NCBI GenBank assembly: GCA_029260735.1
Contig: JAJDCR010000151.1
Coordinates: 1-43,928, forward strand
Length of the DNA: 43,928 nt
Source of the DNA: Planctomycetota bacterium
GTDB lineage: Bacteria; Planctomycetota; Uabimicrobiia; Uabimicrobiales; Uabimicrobiaceae
Direction of reading: 5' to 3'
In this document: piece by piece, positions 17,304-25,138 of the stretch
How the letters are laid out: each line of letters opens with the position of its first letter
Position numbering within the stretch: the stretch's first letter is position 1
The notes under the pieces: generated by a model
The model's input: only the letters and a program-made list of their open reading frames with translations
Told to the model about the DNA's origin: nothing
The model's database searches: none
Program-made: the position numbers and the translations under genes

Positions 17304-17374
17304 GCTCTTTAGACAACCAGATAAGTAGAAAAGCAATTGCTTTACTCGATAAAGAAATTTGAAAGGATAAAGAT

Positions 17375-17695
17375 ATGACATACATTGTAACAGAGAATTG
17401 CGTAGAGTGTAAATTTACAGACTGTGTAGAGGTTTGTCCTGTGGACTGTTTTTACCAAGCAGCAGAAAACCCTACCATGCTCTTTATTCATCCAGACGAA
17501 TGCATTGATTGTGGTGCTTGCGAACCAGAATGTCCTGTTGCTGCTATTTTTGCTGAAGAGGACGTTCCCGAAGACATGGCAAAATACTACGACATGAACG
17601 TGAAAGAATCAACGGCGGATGATGCTGTCAATATAACAGCTAAAGAAGATCCTCTTCCTACGGCAGAGGCGAAAAAAGAGCGCTTGGGATTGTAG
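17375..17695 (+). CDS. fdxA: 7Fe-8S ferredoxin FdxA
   Basis: A 106-residue ferredoxin matching the Azotobacter FdI/FdxA family: MTYIVTENC, CKFTDCVEVCPVDCF, IHPDECIDCGACEPECP. Cys9, 17, 21 and 53 would bind the 3Fe-4S cluster and Cys25, 43, 46 and 49 the 4Fe-4S cluster; Cys12 corresponds to the extra cysteine near the first cluster. The acidic C-terminal tail is typical. It is a low-potential electron carrier in the cytoplasm. The start ATG follows GAAAGGATAAAGAT. Position after the dehydrogenase-like gene suggests but does not prove a shared transcript or redox link. Confidence 0.95.
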   Translation: MTYIVTENCVECKFTDCVEVCPVDCFYQAAENPTMLFIHPDECIDCGACEPECPVAAIFAEEDVPEDMAKYYDMNVKESTADDAVNITAKEDPLPTAEAKKERLGL

Positions 17696-17706
17696 TAAAA
17701 GGTGTG

Positions 17707-17836
17707 TGTAGGGATGCCCGCAAGGGCATCCCTACATCTTCTTAACTAACGAACACCCAACAAGGGCCTGTTTATCTCAAAGGACCTACAAGGGGTATCC
17801 TTGTTTGTCTTAAAGGACACCCATAAGGGGCGTCCC
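17707..17836. repeat. Three degenerate GGGA-GCCC hairpin repeats after fdxA
   Basis: The first unit is a perfect 13-bp stem, TGTAGGGATGCCC (17707-17719) and its complement (17724-17736), closed by a GCAA (GNRA) tetraloop. Two further degenerate units follow (near 17791-17813, AGGACCTACAAGGGGTATCC, and 17811-17838, AAGGACACCCATAAGGGGCGTCCC). Short repeats of this look are scattered in many bacterial genomes. They fill the 143 bases between the convergent fdxA and ftsY genes and may also end transcription from both sides. Confidence 0.7.
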
Positions 17837-17838
17837 TA

Positions 17839-18759
17839 CTAGCTAAAAAGAGCATCGACAAATCTTTCGCCATCAAAAACTTCAATATCCTCGTATTGCT
17901 CTCCTAAACCGATGAACTTGACCGGAGTTTCCAGTTGGTTTTGAATTGCGAGAACGACTCCTCCCTTGGCTGTTCCATCTAGTTTTGTCAAAAATATCCC
18001 TGTCAAAGAGATAACTTCATCAAACTGTTTGGCTTGAACAATCGCATTTTGTCCTGTTGTAGAGTCTAAAACTAACAAAACTTCATGGGGAGCATCAGGG
18101 ATCTTTTTCTTCATAACCCGACTAATTTTCCCCAACTCTTGCATTAAGTTTTTCTGGGTGTGCAAACGACCCGCCGTATCTACAATGAGGATATCCGCTT
18201 TTCGAGCAACCGCAGCCTCAATAGCATCAAAGGCTACAGCAGCAGGGTCTGCCCCCATTTTTTGCTTGATAATGTCGACATCTAAGCGTTGGGCCCATTT
18301 TTCAAGTTGTTCAATAGCAGCAGCTCGAAAAGTATCTGAAGCGGCTAGGATGACTTTCTTGCCTTCTTGACTAAAATAGTAAGTTAGTTTAGCAATGGAA
18401 GTCGTTTTTCCTACTCCATTCACTCCAGCCACCAGAATCACAGTGGGTCCTTCACTCGCCCGAGCAATCGTATTTTCTTTTTTGCTGAGTTTCTTTTTGA
18501 GCGTTTCCTTTAGAAAATCAAGAATTGCCTCTTTATTTTCAATTTCTTTATTCTTATATGATTCTCGCAATGAAGAAATTAGGTAAAGAGTTGTCTCGAC
18601 TCCGACATCAGCAGTAATAAGCTTCTCTTCTAGCTCTTCCAAGAAATTTTCATCGATTTTTCGACCAAGTTGAAAAAGATCTGAAATATCGGTATTTAAA
18701 ATTTTACGGGTTCTATCTAATGCTGATTTAAGCTTATCTATTGATTTTTTTAAAAACAT
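17839..18759 (-). CDS. ftsY: Signal recognition particle receptor FtsY
   Basis: A 306-residue NG-domain GTPase. The N-domain helices (1-95) include ENFLEELEEKLITADVG. The G domain has GVNGVGKTT (112-120), ASDTFRAAAIEQLEKWAQR, VDTAGRLHTQKNLMQEL, LDSTTGQNA and LTKLDGTAKGG, ending with the DIEVFDGERFVDALF tail typical of FtsY. It docks SRP-ribosome complexes at the inner membrane and hydrolyses GTP with Ffh. The long acidic A domain of E. coli FtsY is absent, as in many other bacteria. It lies 36 bases after a secreted-protein gene and is probably in the same operon. Confidence 0.97.
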   Translation of the reverse strand: MFLKKSIDKLKSALDRTRKILNTDISDLFQLGRKIDENFLEELEEKLITADVGVETTLYLISSLRESYKNKEIENKEAILDFLKETLKKKLSKKENTIARASEGPTVILVAGVNGVGKTTSIAKLTYYFSQEGKKVILAASDTFRAAAIEQLEKWAQRLDVDIIKQKMGADPAAVAFDAIEAAVARKADILIVDTAGRLHTQKNLMQELGKISRVMKKKIPDAPHEVLLVLDSTTGQNAIVQAKQFDEVISLTGIFLTKLDGTAKGGVVLAIQNQLETPVKFIGLGEQYEDIEVFDGERFVDALFS

Positions 18760-18795
18760 ACTTTCTTTCCATCTAGTAAAATTCTAAAGCTATTT

Positions 18796-19563
18796 TTAGA
18801 GAGATTCTTCTATTTCTATAACCCATTCTTTTTCATAAGCTTGAAGCAAAACAGACCGAATACTGTAGCGTTTATGTTCCTTTACCATTGCAGGGAAAGT
18901 TACAGTGGCTGACTGCCAAGGCTTAACTGTGGAGAAAGCTTCTTTTTTATAATAAGGAGAAGGCTTGCCTTTAATAGATTCATAATGAGCAATGATTTCT
19001 AAATTATTGACATCTTCTCCTAAAGTATTCTGAAAAGAAACCTCAACCAGTCCTTCTTTTTCGTGTTTTTTTACGTTAAGTCCCTTGAATTCTTGGATTT
19101 TAGAACAACGCAAGAAGGTCACATTCTTCAATTTCTCTCGAGAACTATGCCCTATATCGAAGCCTGTTTCTTCTCCAACCCAGTCGCCACGTATTTGCAT
19201 CATACTAGCTTCGCGCCCATAGTCAGAAGGAGCTTTGCCTTGTTTTACGATTATTTTATTCAAGTCCTGATCTTTTTTTCCATAGACTAAAACGACTTTT
19301 CCCTCCAAAGCAGAGACATCTTCCTTTTTTTCAAAATGAACATTCATATCTCCGATTTTGTAGCTCGTACTTTTGTAAAGATAGCCATCCTCTAAGCAGT
19401 ACTCGCTAGGTTTCTTGAGGGCGAGAGGGTACGTTTTTTGGAGTATTCCAACCCTGACAAGGGAATGCTCTTTTTCTTTTGGCATTTCTTTCCTTCCCTT
19501 TTCAGCAGATACCAAAGTTAAAGACAGAGTAAATAAAATGAAAAAAATGAAAAATTGTTTCAT
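18796..19563 (-). CDS. Exported protein of unknown function
   Basis: A 255-residue protein with a clear signal peptide (MKQFFIFFILFTLSLTLVSA). AAGGAG lies eight bases before the ATG. The mature protein is basic and mostly beta by composition. Residues 42-115 cover LVRVGILQKTYPLALKK-like and SALEGKVVLVYGKK segments, and the C-terminal half (EGLVEVSFQNTLGEDVNNLEIIAHY ... WQSATVTFPAMV) looks like an immunoglobulin-like fold. No family is recognised. It precedes ftsY. Confidence 0.65.
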   Translation of the reverse strand: MKQFFIFFILFTLSLTLVSAEKGRKEMPKEKEHSLVRVGILQKTYPLALKKPSEYCLEDGYLYKSTSYKIGDMNVHFEKKEDVSALEGKVVLVYGKKDQDLNKIIVKQGKAPSDYGREASMMQIRGDWVGEETGFDIGHSSREKLKNVTFLRCSKIQEFKGLNVKKHEKEGLVEVSFQNTLGEDVNNLEIIAHYESIKGKPSPYYKKEAFSTVKPWQSATVTFPAMVKEHKRYSIRSVLLQAYEKEWVIEIEESL

Positions 19564-20033
19564 TCAGGTTCTCCTTTTTAAGAGCTGGTTTTGTAACTAG
19601 CTCTGAGGTTGCAAAATTTTTTTAGAAAAAAATCCTTCTTTTGAGCATGCTATAAAATAAGTGGAGAATCAAAAATTTTTGGACTTTTTTAGTTTAGAAA
19701 TTTTGATTTCTAACAAGAGGTGTGGAAGCGTCTTTTGTATTGAAACCCTTACTTCTTTGGTTGAGGAGCGACGAAGTCAAAGATTAAAAAAGCCAACTAA
19801 AATATCGAAAAACTTTTAGTTTCTCCCCTAAGACAAAAACAAAATCTTATGGAGGAAATATTTCGCTCAGTGTATCATTTCTTATGTATGAAGTCTTGCA
19901 AAAATTTTTTCCCAGGTGCCTTTAGTTAGGACATATCCTAAAAAAAGAGTTTGATTTTTTTTTTTTATTTGGTTATATGAGAACCTAAATTTGAATATCA
20001 TGCAACAAAGTTTCAGTGTTAGGATTGATCCAT
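19564..20033. other. 470-bp divergent intergenic region upstream of topA
   Basis: The region between the divergent secreted-protein and topA genes is AT-rich with homopolymer runs. A possible topA promoter is TTGATT (19951-19956) with TATATG at 19974-19979. The -35 continues into a run of T. A 26-codon frame beginning ATGGAGGAAATA (about 19849) has no recognisable product. No RNA gene or mobile element was seen. Confidence 0.35.
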
Positions 20034-22391
20034 ATGACAAAAAAGCTAGTAATTGTAGAGTCTCCCGCCAAAGCAAAAACCATTGGCAAATTTTTGGGAA
20101 AGAATTACCAGGTGGAAGCCTCCATGGGTCATGTGCGCGATTTACCAGAAAAAAAATCTGACCTCACACCCACTCAAAAGAAATTGTCATATGCTGGTTT
20201 AGGAGTCAACATTGAGCAGAATTTTGATCCTCTTTATGTTGTTCCCCCTGATAAGAAAAAAATTATCAAAAAACTCAAAGATGCTTTCAAGGATAGTGAC
20301 GAACTACTCATTGCGACTGACGAAGACCGAGAAGGAGAAGCTATTGGTTGGCACTTGGTTCAACTTCTTTGCCCCAAAAATAAGAAAGAAGTAAAACGAA
20401 TTGTTTTCCACGAAATCACTCAAAATGCCATAACCAACGCCTTAAATAATCCTCGCCCTATTAGCCAGAATCTTGTTAATGCCCAGCAAGCTAGAAGGGT
20501 TCTTGATCGATTAGTGGGGTATGAGTTATCTCCTCTTCTTTGGAAAAAAGTGCAGCGTGGTTTATCCGCTGGTCGAGTTCAATCAGTTGCTGTGCGGATG
20601 ATTGTAGAGCGTGAACGAGAAATTAATAGTTTTGATAGCAAGTCCTCTTATAAAGTCAAAGCTATTTTTGACTTAGAAAAAGGAAAAAAACTTCTAGCAG
20701 AACATCCCAAAAAATTTCCTAGTGGAAAAGAAGCTAAAGATTTTTTAGAGAAGTGTAAAAAGGCTCAATTTGAGATTATCGACCTTCAAAAGAAGCAAGG
20801 GAAAAAGAAGCCAGCTGCTCCCTTCACGACTTCCACATTACAGCAAGAAGCCAGTAGAAAATTGAGCTTTTCGGTTTTGCAAACCATGCGTGTTGCTCAG
20901 AAACTCTATGAAGCGGGTTATATAACTTATATGCGAACCGATTCCGTTAATTTAGCCAAAGAGGCCGTCGCTTCTGCTGCCCAAGAAATTGAGAGTCTTT
21001 ACGGAAAAAAATACGTGCAAATTCGCTCTTACAAAACTAAGTCTAAGTCCGCCCAAGAAGCTCACGAAGCCATTCGCCCCACCAATTTTTCTCAAGATCG
21101 AGTTCCTGGAGAATCGAACGAGCAAAGACTTTATGAGCTAATTTGGAAGCGAGCAATTGCCTCTCAAATGGCTGATGTTAAATTGGAAAAAACCACCGCT
21201 CAGATTGGCATATCGAACCTTCCAGGAGACAAACTAGTCGCTTCTGGTGAGGTGATTAAGTTTGACGGTTTTCTCAAGGTTTACATTGAGTCAACAGACG
21301 AAGAAGGAGATTCAGAAGAAGCCAAAATGCTTCCTCCTCTTAAAGTTGGGCAAATTCTTGACTTAAATCATATGAAAGCAACAGAGCGTTTCAGTCGTCC
21401 GGCCGCTCGGTTTACAGAAGCTAGTTTGGTTAAACATCTAGAAGAAATGGGAATCGGACGTCCTTCAACTTATGCTCCCACGATTACGACTATCCAAAAA
21501 AGAAACTATGTCATCAAAGAGTCAAGAGAAGGAAAAGAACGAGCATACAAAGAACTTACTTTGAAGCAAAATAAGATTCAGTCCCAAGAGCTCACTGAAA
21601 TTACAGGAACAGAAAATCACAAACTGTTTCCGACCAATACAGGTATGATTGTAAATGATTTTTTAGTGAGTAACTTCCCCAATATTATAGACTATTCCTT
21701 TACAGTTAACATCGAAGAGCAATTTGACTCCGTTGCTAATGGACAAAAAGAATGGAATGAGGTGCTCGGCGATTTTTATGAAAACTTTCATGAAAATATC
21801 GAAAAAGTCGACACCAAGGTAGATCGTTCCTCAACGGGAGCTGTTCGTACGATAGGAGTCGATCCCAAAACTGGACTAGAAATTGTCGCCCGCTTAGGTC
21901 GCTATGGCCCCTTTGTTCAAATAGGAGAACAAGAAGGAGCAAAATGCGCCTCTTTGCGTAAAGGTGACTTAATTGAAACCATCACCATAGAAGAAGCTTT
22001 AGAGCTATTTAAACTCCCCCGCGATGTCGGAGAGTTTGAAGGCCAAAAAATCGTTGCCAATGTCGGACGATTTGGCCCCTATGTTCGCCACGACAATAAA
22101 TTTGTTTCCCTAGGAAAAGACATAGATCCCCTAGAAGTGGACGAAGAAACCTCCATAAAGCTCATCCTCGAAAAACGAGAAAAGGACAGCAAAAAAACAA
22201 TAAAAGCCTTTGACGCTGAACCTGAACTAAAAGTTCTCAACGGCCGATGGGGCCCCTACATTTCTTACAAGAAAAAGAACTTCAAAATCGCCAAAGACAT
22301 TGATGCTAGTAAATTGACCTTGGAAAAGTGCCATGAAATCATCAAAGACTCGGCCAAGAAGACAACTGTTCGAAAGAAGAAGAAGGGCTAG
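20034..22391 (+). CDS. topA: DNA topoisomerase I
   Basis: From the ATG at 20034 (AGGA nine bases upstream; a GTG 18 bases earlier is possible) the protein is 785 residues. The Toprim domain at 1-115 has VIVESPAKAKTIGKFLG and ATDEDREGEAIGWHL (Asp96, Asp98, Glu100 region). The active-site tyrosine is Tyr299 in GYITYMRTDSVN. GIGRPSTYAPTI follows. The C-terminus lacks Cys4 zinc ribbons and instead carries three Toprim-C-type repeats: GLEIVARLGRYGPFVQIG, KIVANVGRFGPYVRH and LKVLNGRWGPYISY. The enzyme relaxes negative supercoils. Zinc-free repeat tails also occur in other phyla, so this is a lineage trait, not a defect. Confidence 0.97.
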   Translation: MTKKLVIVESPAKAKTIGKFLGKNYQVEASMGHVRDLPEKKSDLTPTQKKLSYAGLGVNIEQNFDPLYVVPPDKKKIIKKLKDAFKDSDELLIATDEDREGEAIGWHLVQLLCPKNKKEVKRIVFHEITQNAITNALNNPRPISQNLVNAQQARRVLDRLVGYELSPLLWKKVQRGLSAGRVQSVAVRMIVEREREINSFDSKSSYKVKAIFDLEKGKKLLAEHPKKFPSGKEAKDFLEKCKKAQFEIIDLQKKQGKKKPAAPFTTSTLQQEASRKLSFSVLQTMRVAQKLYEAGYITYMRTDSVNLAKEAVASAAQEIESLYGKKYVQIRSYKTKSKSAQEAHEAIRPTNFSQDRVPGESNEQRLYELIWKRAIASQMADVKLEKTTAQIGISNLPGDKLVASGEVIKFDGFLKVYIESTDEEGDSEEAKMLPPLKVGQILDLNHMKATERFSRPAARFTEASLVKHLEEMGIGRPSTYAPTITTIQKRNYVIKESREGKERAYKELTLKQNKIQSQELTEITGTENHKLFPTNTGMIVNDFLVSNFPNIIDYSFTVNIEEQFDSVANGQKEWNEVLGDFYENFHENIEKVDTKVDRSSTGAVRTIGVDPKTGLEIVARLGRYGPFVQIGEQEGAKCASLRKGDLIETITIEEALELFKLPRDVGEFEGQKIVANVGRFGPYVRHDNKFVSLGKDIDPLEVDEETSIKLILEKREKDSKKTIKAFDAEPELKVLNGRWGPYISYKKKNFKIAKDIDASKLTLEKCHEIIKDSAKKTTVRKKKKG

Positions 22392-22417
22392 GAAGAGACA
22401 AGAGAGTAGAAAAAAAA

Positions 22418-22453
22418 GGGTTTTACCTAAACTAGGTAAAACCCTTTTTTTTT
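22418..22453. terminator. Bidirectional intrinsic terminator between topA and the PEP-CTERM gene
   Basis: GGGTTTTACCTA (22418-22429) and TAGGTAAAACCC (22433-22444) form a perfect 12-bp stem with a three-base loop. A nine-T run follows and an eight-A run precedes. It lies 26 bases after topA and 26 bases after the end of the convergent gene, so it can stop transcription from both directions. Confidence 0.92.
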
Positions 22454-22479
22454 GACAATCCCATGCCTTAAGAACAAGT

Positions 22480-23283
22480 TTAAAATCTTTTAGCTCGTTG
22501 TGCCTGGCACCAGCAGAAAGCGAGGGCAAAAGCAAAAAAGACAAAAGATCCAGGCTCTGGTACAATGGGAGCAATATCTGCTTCTAAAACCAACTGAGGA
22601 GCTAAAGAACCGAGAGGGGTAGGGGTTGAGTTGGTTCGAGTTATTGTATTCGCTTCTCGAGAAGCAAAATGATGCAATGAATCTGCTCCGTCTTGAACAT
22701 GCGATATAATAAGAGTAGCGAGACCATTGGTATCGCTATTTAGAAAATTAGCCAAATTGTTAAGATCCATTGCGATGCTAAAACCGTTTACCGATACATT
22801 TTCGTAAGTAAAAACAAAGCTACCCAAAAAAGTTGTGTCGCTATTAAAGTCTTCCGCGTCAGTAATACCATCGTTGGTAATCCCGGGAGCCGTATTCCAA
22901 GTAATTCCCGTTTCACTCCAGTTATCTAAACTTTCGTTATTGAGCCCTCGAACCTCAAAAGTATCTCCGCCTGTAAAAGCTCCTTCATCTATCCGAAAAT
23001 CATACAGACGTATTTTAGCATCCGTGATGGAGCCTTGTTCGATATTTGACGTATCAAAACGAAGATAAGCCATCTCCACATGATTTAAAGGAACCTGAGA
23101 ACGAAGTTTAATCGCATCTTGGCTTCCGGTATTATCAGGTGCTTGTTGGCTGACAAAAGTATCTGCCCCATTACCACTGGCCAGCCCATCTCCATTATGA
23201 TCGAAGTTTGTAACGACGAGACTGGTTGCTGATACCCAGACCGTTGAGCAAAAAATCACAAAACAAATAAAGAAAATTCTCAT
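22480..23283 (-). CDS. PEP-CTERM protein with DNRLRE/CBM96-like domain
   Basis: The ATG at 23283 has AAGGAG upstream and begins the signal peptide MRIFFICFVIFCSTVWVSA; the open frame extends 18 codons further but without support. The 267-residue protein carries a DNRLRE-type (CBM96-like) beta domain: VEMAYLRFDTSNI, ITDAKIRLYDFRI, FEVRGLNNESLDNWSETG, ITWNTAPGI. In other proteins this domain occurs on extracellular and carbohydrate-binding proteins. The tail IVPEPGSFVFFAFALAFCWC plus QAQRAKRF is a PEP-CTERM sorting signal. The product should be exported and processed by exosortase. Its promoter and first codons are duplicated 1.6 kb away. Confidence 0.82.
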   Translation of the reverse strand: MRIFFICFVIFCSTVWVSATSLVVTNFDHNGDGLASGNGADTFVSQQAPDNTGSQDAIKLRSQVPLNHVEMAYLRFDTSNIEQGSITDAKIRLYDFRIDEGAFTGGDTFEVRGLNNESLDNWSETGITWNTAPGITNDGITDAEDFNSDTTFLGSFVFTYENVSVNGFSIAMDLNNLANFLNSDTNGLATLIISHVQDGADSLHHFASREANTITRTNSTPTPLGSLAPQLVLEADIAPIVPEPGSFVFFAFALAFCWCQAQRAKRF

Positions 23284-23379
23284 TTTTTCTCCTTGGAAGT
23301 TATCTTCATTCTTTTCTATAAGAATAATATATGACATAAATTATAAATTTTAAAGTAAAAAATTTATGTCTGGCACTAA
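23271..23379. repeat. 110-bp direct repeat, copy 1 (5' end and promoter of the PEP-CTERM gene)
   Basis: Runs from AGAAAATTCTCAT through CTCCTTGGAAGTTATCTTCA and AAGAATAATATATGACATAA to GTCTGGCACTAA. It matches 24881-24990 in the same orientation with about four differences (one T insertion, C/T, and AT/GC before GTCTGG). It covers the start codon, Shine-Dalgarno and upstream region of the minus-strand PEP-CTERM gene. From here to 23586 (207 bases) there are only short repeats, including two copies of AAAAAGAATCTCACGC. Confidence 0.9.
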
Positions 23380-23489
23380 TGGCATTCAGTTAAGCGCTTT
23401 AATAGCTGAAAAAGAATCTCACGCAAAAAAGAATCTCACGCAAAGACGCCAAGACAATAAGGAGAAAAAACAAAGATAAATTCGGGACA

Positions 23490-23575
23490 TTTGGTGCCAG
23501 GCGAGTGTCTGGCACCAAATAATGGCCCTATAAATTCGGTGCCAGGCGAGTGTCTGGCACCAAATAATGGCCCTA
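23490..23575. repeat. Tandem pair of CTGGCAC palindromes (45-bp period)
   Basis: TTTGGTGCCAG (23490-23500) pairs with CTGGCACCAAA (23509-23519). The same GGTGCCAG-GCGAGTGT-CTGGCACC hairpin recurs at 23538-23561, exactly 45 bases later, each followed by AAATAATGGCCCTA. This is the GTGTCTGGCACC type of palindrome often mobilised as REP elements by RAYT (TnpA-REP) transposases. No such transposase is in the window. Confidence 0.8.
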
Positions 23576-23586
23576 CTAGAGTTCGT

Positions 23587-24555
23587 TTAAACAATAGAAC
23601 TCGGGTCGGGACATGTCCTTTGCTGTTTCCTATTACCGAGACCGTCAATTTCTGTGATTTCTTGCTCGCTCAATGAAAAGTTAAACAAGGCTAAGTTCTG
23701 TTTCATTCGTTCTGGATTGGACGATTTAGGTAGCACGCAGCGTCCGGACTGAAGGTGCCATCGAAGGATCACCTGGCCAACACTTACATCATGGTTCTCT
23801 GCTATTTTTACCAGAGTGGTGTCTTGAAGCATCGAAAACGCACCGCTTGCAAAAGGGGCATATGCCACCAGAACGATGTCGTTCTTTTTGCAAAACTCCT
23901 GAAGAGAACGGTCTTGGCAGTAGGGATGATACTCTACTTGATTAACCATTGGCTTTACCTCAGGGACATCCTCTATCAGTGATGTAAGATGTTCTTCGGT
24001 GAAGTTCGAAACTCCAATTGAGCGGGTCGCCCCTTTCTGGTAAAGTTCAATAAAGGTCTTCCAAATAGTCGCACGGGCTTCTCTCGCAAATAAGGGATCT
24101 TTTCCTGCAAATGTTCCTGGCCAGTGAACTAACAATAAGTCTACATAACCGAAAGCAAGGTCATCGAGGGTGCGAGCGAAATCATCCTTCACTCGTTGCT
24201 CGATATTATCTACTTTATCAGTATCCCAGGTTCGCAGATGAGAGACATTAACATGAGGGGGAGCTTCAGGATGAGCAAGTTTCGTCGTGAGAAACAACTC
24301 ACTTCGGCTAAGTGAGCCGTTGGCGAGTCGTTGTCCCAGGATGCTCCCCGCAATCCTTTCAGTTCCATACACATGAGCGCCATCTAGTGTTCTATAGCCA
24401 GCATCGAGAGCGGCGTTCACAGCATACCACGCTTGTTCCGGCAAGAAACCCTGAAAATCACTCTTCCCCACCCAGTCGCCAAATGCACAACCAAAGGCAA
24501 CTGAGGGCATCTGCACTCCGTTTTGAAGATGGAAAAATCGCAGTTCATCATTCAT
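23587..24555 (-). CDS. Aldo/keto reductase
   Basis: The ATG at 24555 has AGGAG seven bases upstream. The 323-residue protein starts at the conserved LQNGVQMPSVAFG strand. AKR features in order: AGYRTLDGAHVYGTE (catalytic Asp and Tyr), LFLTTKLAHPE (Lys), YVDLLLVHWPG (His), RSIGVSNFTEEHL, MVNQVEYHPYCQ and LPKSSNPERMKQNL (NADPH-binding). AKRs reduce aldehydes and ketones with NADPH. DGAHVYG in place of the usual DTA-YG is unusual. The gene lies alone in a repeat-rich cassette between two 110-bp direct repeats. Its base use looks more GC-rich than its neighbours. Acquisition by transfer is likely but not shown. Confidence 0.92.
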   Translation of the reverse strand: MNDELRFFHLQNGVQMPSVAFGCAFGDWVGKSDFQGFLPEQAWYAVNAALDAGYRTLDGAHVYGTERIAGSILGQRLANGSLSRSELFLTTKLAHPEAPPHVNVSHLRTWDTDKVDNIEQRVKDDFARTLDDLAFGYVDLLLVHWPGTFAGKDPLFAREARATIWKTFIELYQKGATRSIGVSNFTEEHLTSLIEDVPEVKPMVNQVEYHPYCQDRSLQEFCKKNDIVLVAYAPFASGAFSMLQDTTLVKIAENHDVSVGQVILRWHLQSGRCVLPKSSNPERMKQNLALFNFSLSEQEITEIDGLGNRKQQRTCPDPSSIV

Positions 24556-24584
24556 TGAGGTACTCCTATTTTTGTTTGGGGTAT

Positions 24585-24861
24585 TTTTGTAGCTTGGTTT
24601 AAGAGCTGGCAAAGTCTTTTATTTCAGCGTGTCCCCCCTAAGAAAATTACCTCGCTTCTCTCCCAAAGGGGAGAGAAAAGGTATTTTAGAATATACGTTG
24701 GTTTTTTTTAGGCAATGTTCGAAGTAGCGTAAGTCTGAGTTTTGCTTTCGTTAACAGACAAATCCTTTTTGTTCCCCCTTTGGGGGGAACCGTGAGGAAC
24801 GAACGGGGGGGGACACGCTGAAAACATATACCTTTGCAAGCTGTTAAATCAAGCTACAAAA
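24585..24861. mobile_element. 277-bp inverted-repeat element upstream of the aldo/keto reductase
   Basis: The left arm (24585-24638: TTTTGTAGCTTGGTTTAAGA ... TTTCAGCGTGTCCCCCC) is inversely repeated at 24807-24861, with a perfect 17-bp core and about 80 percent match over 54 bp. Between the arms are two smaller palindromes (CTCTCCC-AAA-GGGGAGAG near 24660 and TTCCCCC-TTT-GGGGGGAA near 24772). No frame for a transposase is present. The element starts 30 bases before the reductase ATG and may contain its promoter. Confidence 0.7.
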
Positions 24862-24880
24862 GTGATCCATATAAAAAAAC

Positions 24881-24990
24881 AGAAAATTCTCATTTTTTTC
24901 TCCTTGGAAGTTATCTTTATTCTTTTCTATAAGAATAATATATGACATAAATTATAAATTTTAAAGTAAAAAATTTGCGTCTGGCACTAA
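24881..24990. repeat. 110-bp direct repeat, copy 2 (orphan PEP-CTERM promoter)
   Basis: Matches 23271-23379 in the same orientation. Read on the minus strand it contains the Shine-Dalgarno, ATG and the first codons (M-R-I-F) of the PEP-CTERM gene, then diverges into CTGTTTTTTTATATGG. It therefore carries a start without a gene. Confidence 0.9.
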
Positions 24991-25138
24991 ATGATGGCCG
25001 TCTAATGATATTTGTGTCTGGCACGAATGTCATTCTTTGTGTCTGGCACGAATGTCATTCTTTGTGTCTGGCACGAATGTCATTCTTTGCTAAATGATGG
25101 CCGTCTAATGATATTTGTGTCTGGCACGAATGTCATTC
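24987..25138. repeat. Nested tandem repeats built on GTGTCTGGCACGAATGTC
   Basis: The 25-bp unit TTTGTGTCTGGCACGAATGT-CATTC is present three times head to tail (25011-25035, 25036-25060, 25061-25085) and once more at 25114-25138. The block CTAAATGATGGCCGTCTAAT-GATA precedes the first unit (24987) and the last (25090). The array therefore looks like a 49-bp composite repeat with two extra units slipped in between. It shares the CTGGCAC core with the palindromes at 23490-23575. Identical copies imply recent expansion. Confidence 0.9.

Noticed and set aside
19849..19930. 26-codon frame upstream of topA
   Set aside because: No ribosome-binding site or recognisable peptide.
23587..24555. Eukaryotic origin of the aldo/keto reductase
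   Set aside because: The unusual DGAHVYG motif and base use hint at transfer, but donor lineage cannot be judged without a tree.
24987..25138. CRISPR array
   Set aside because: Units are head to tail without unique spacers, and no cas gene is present.
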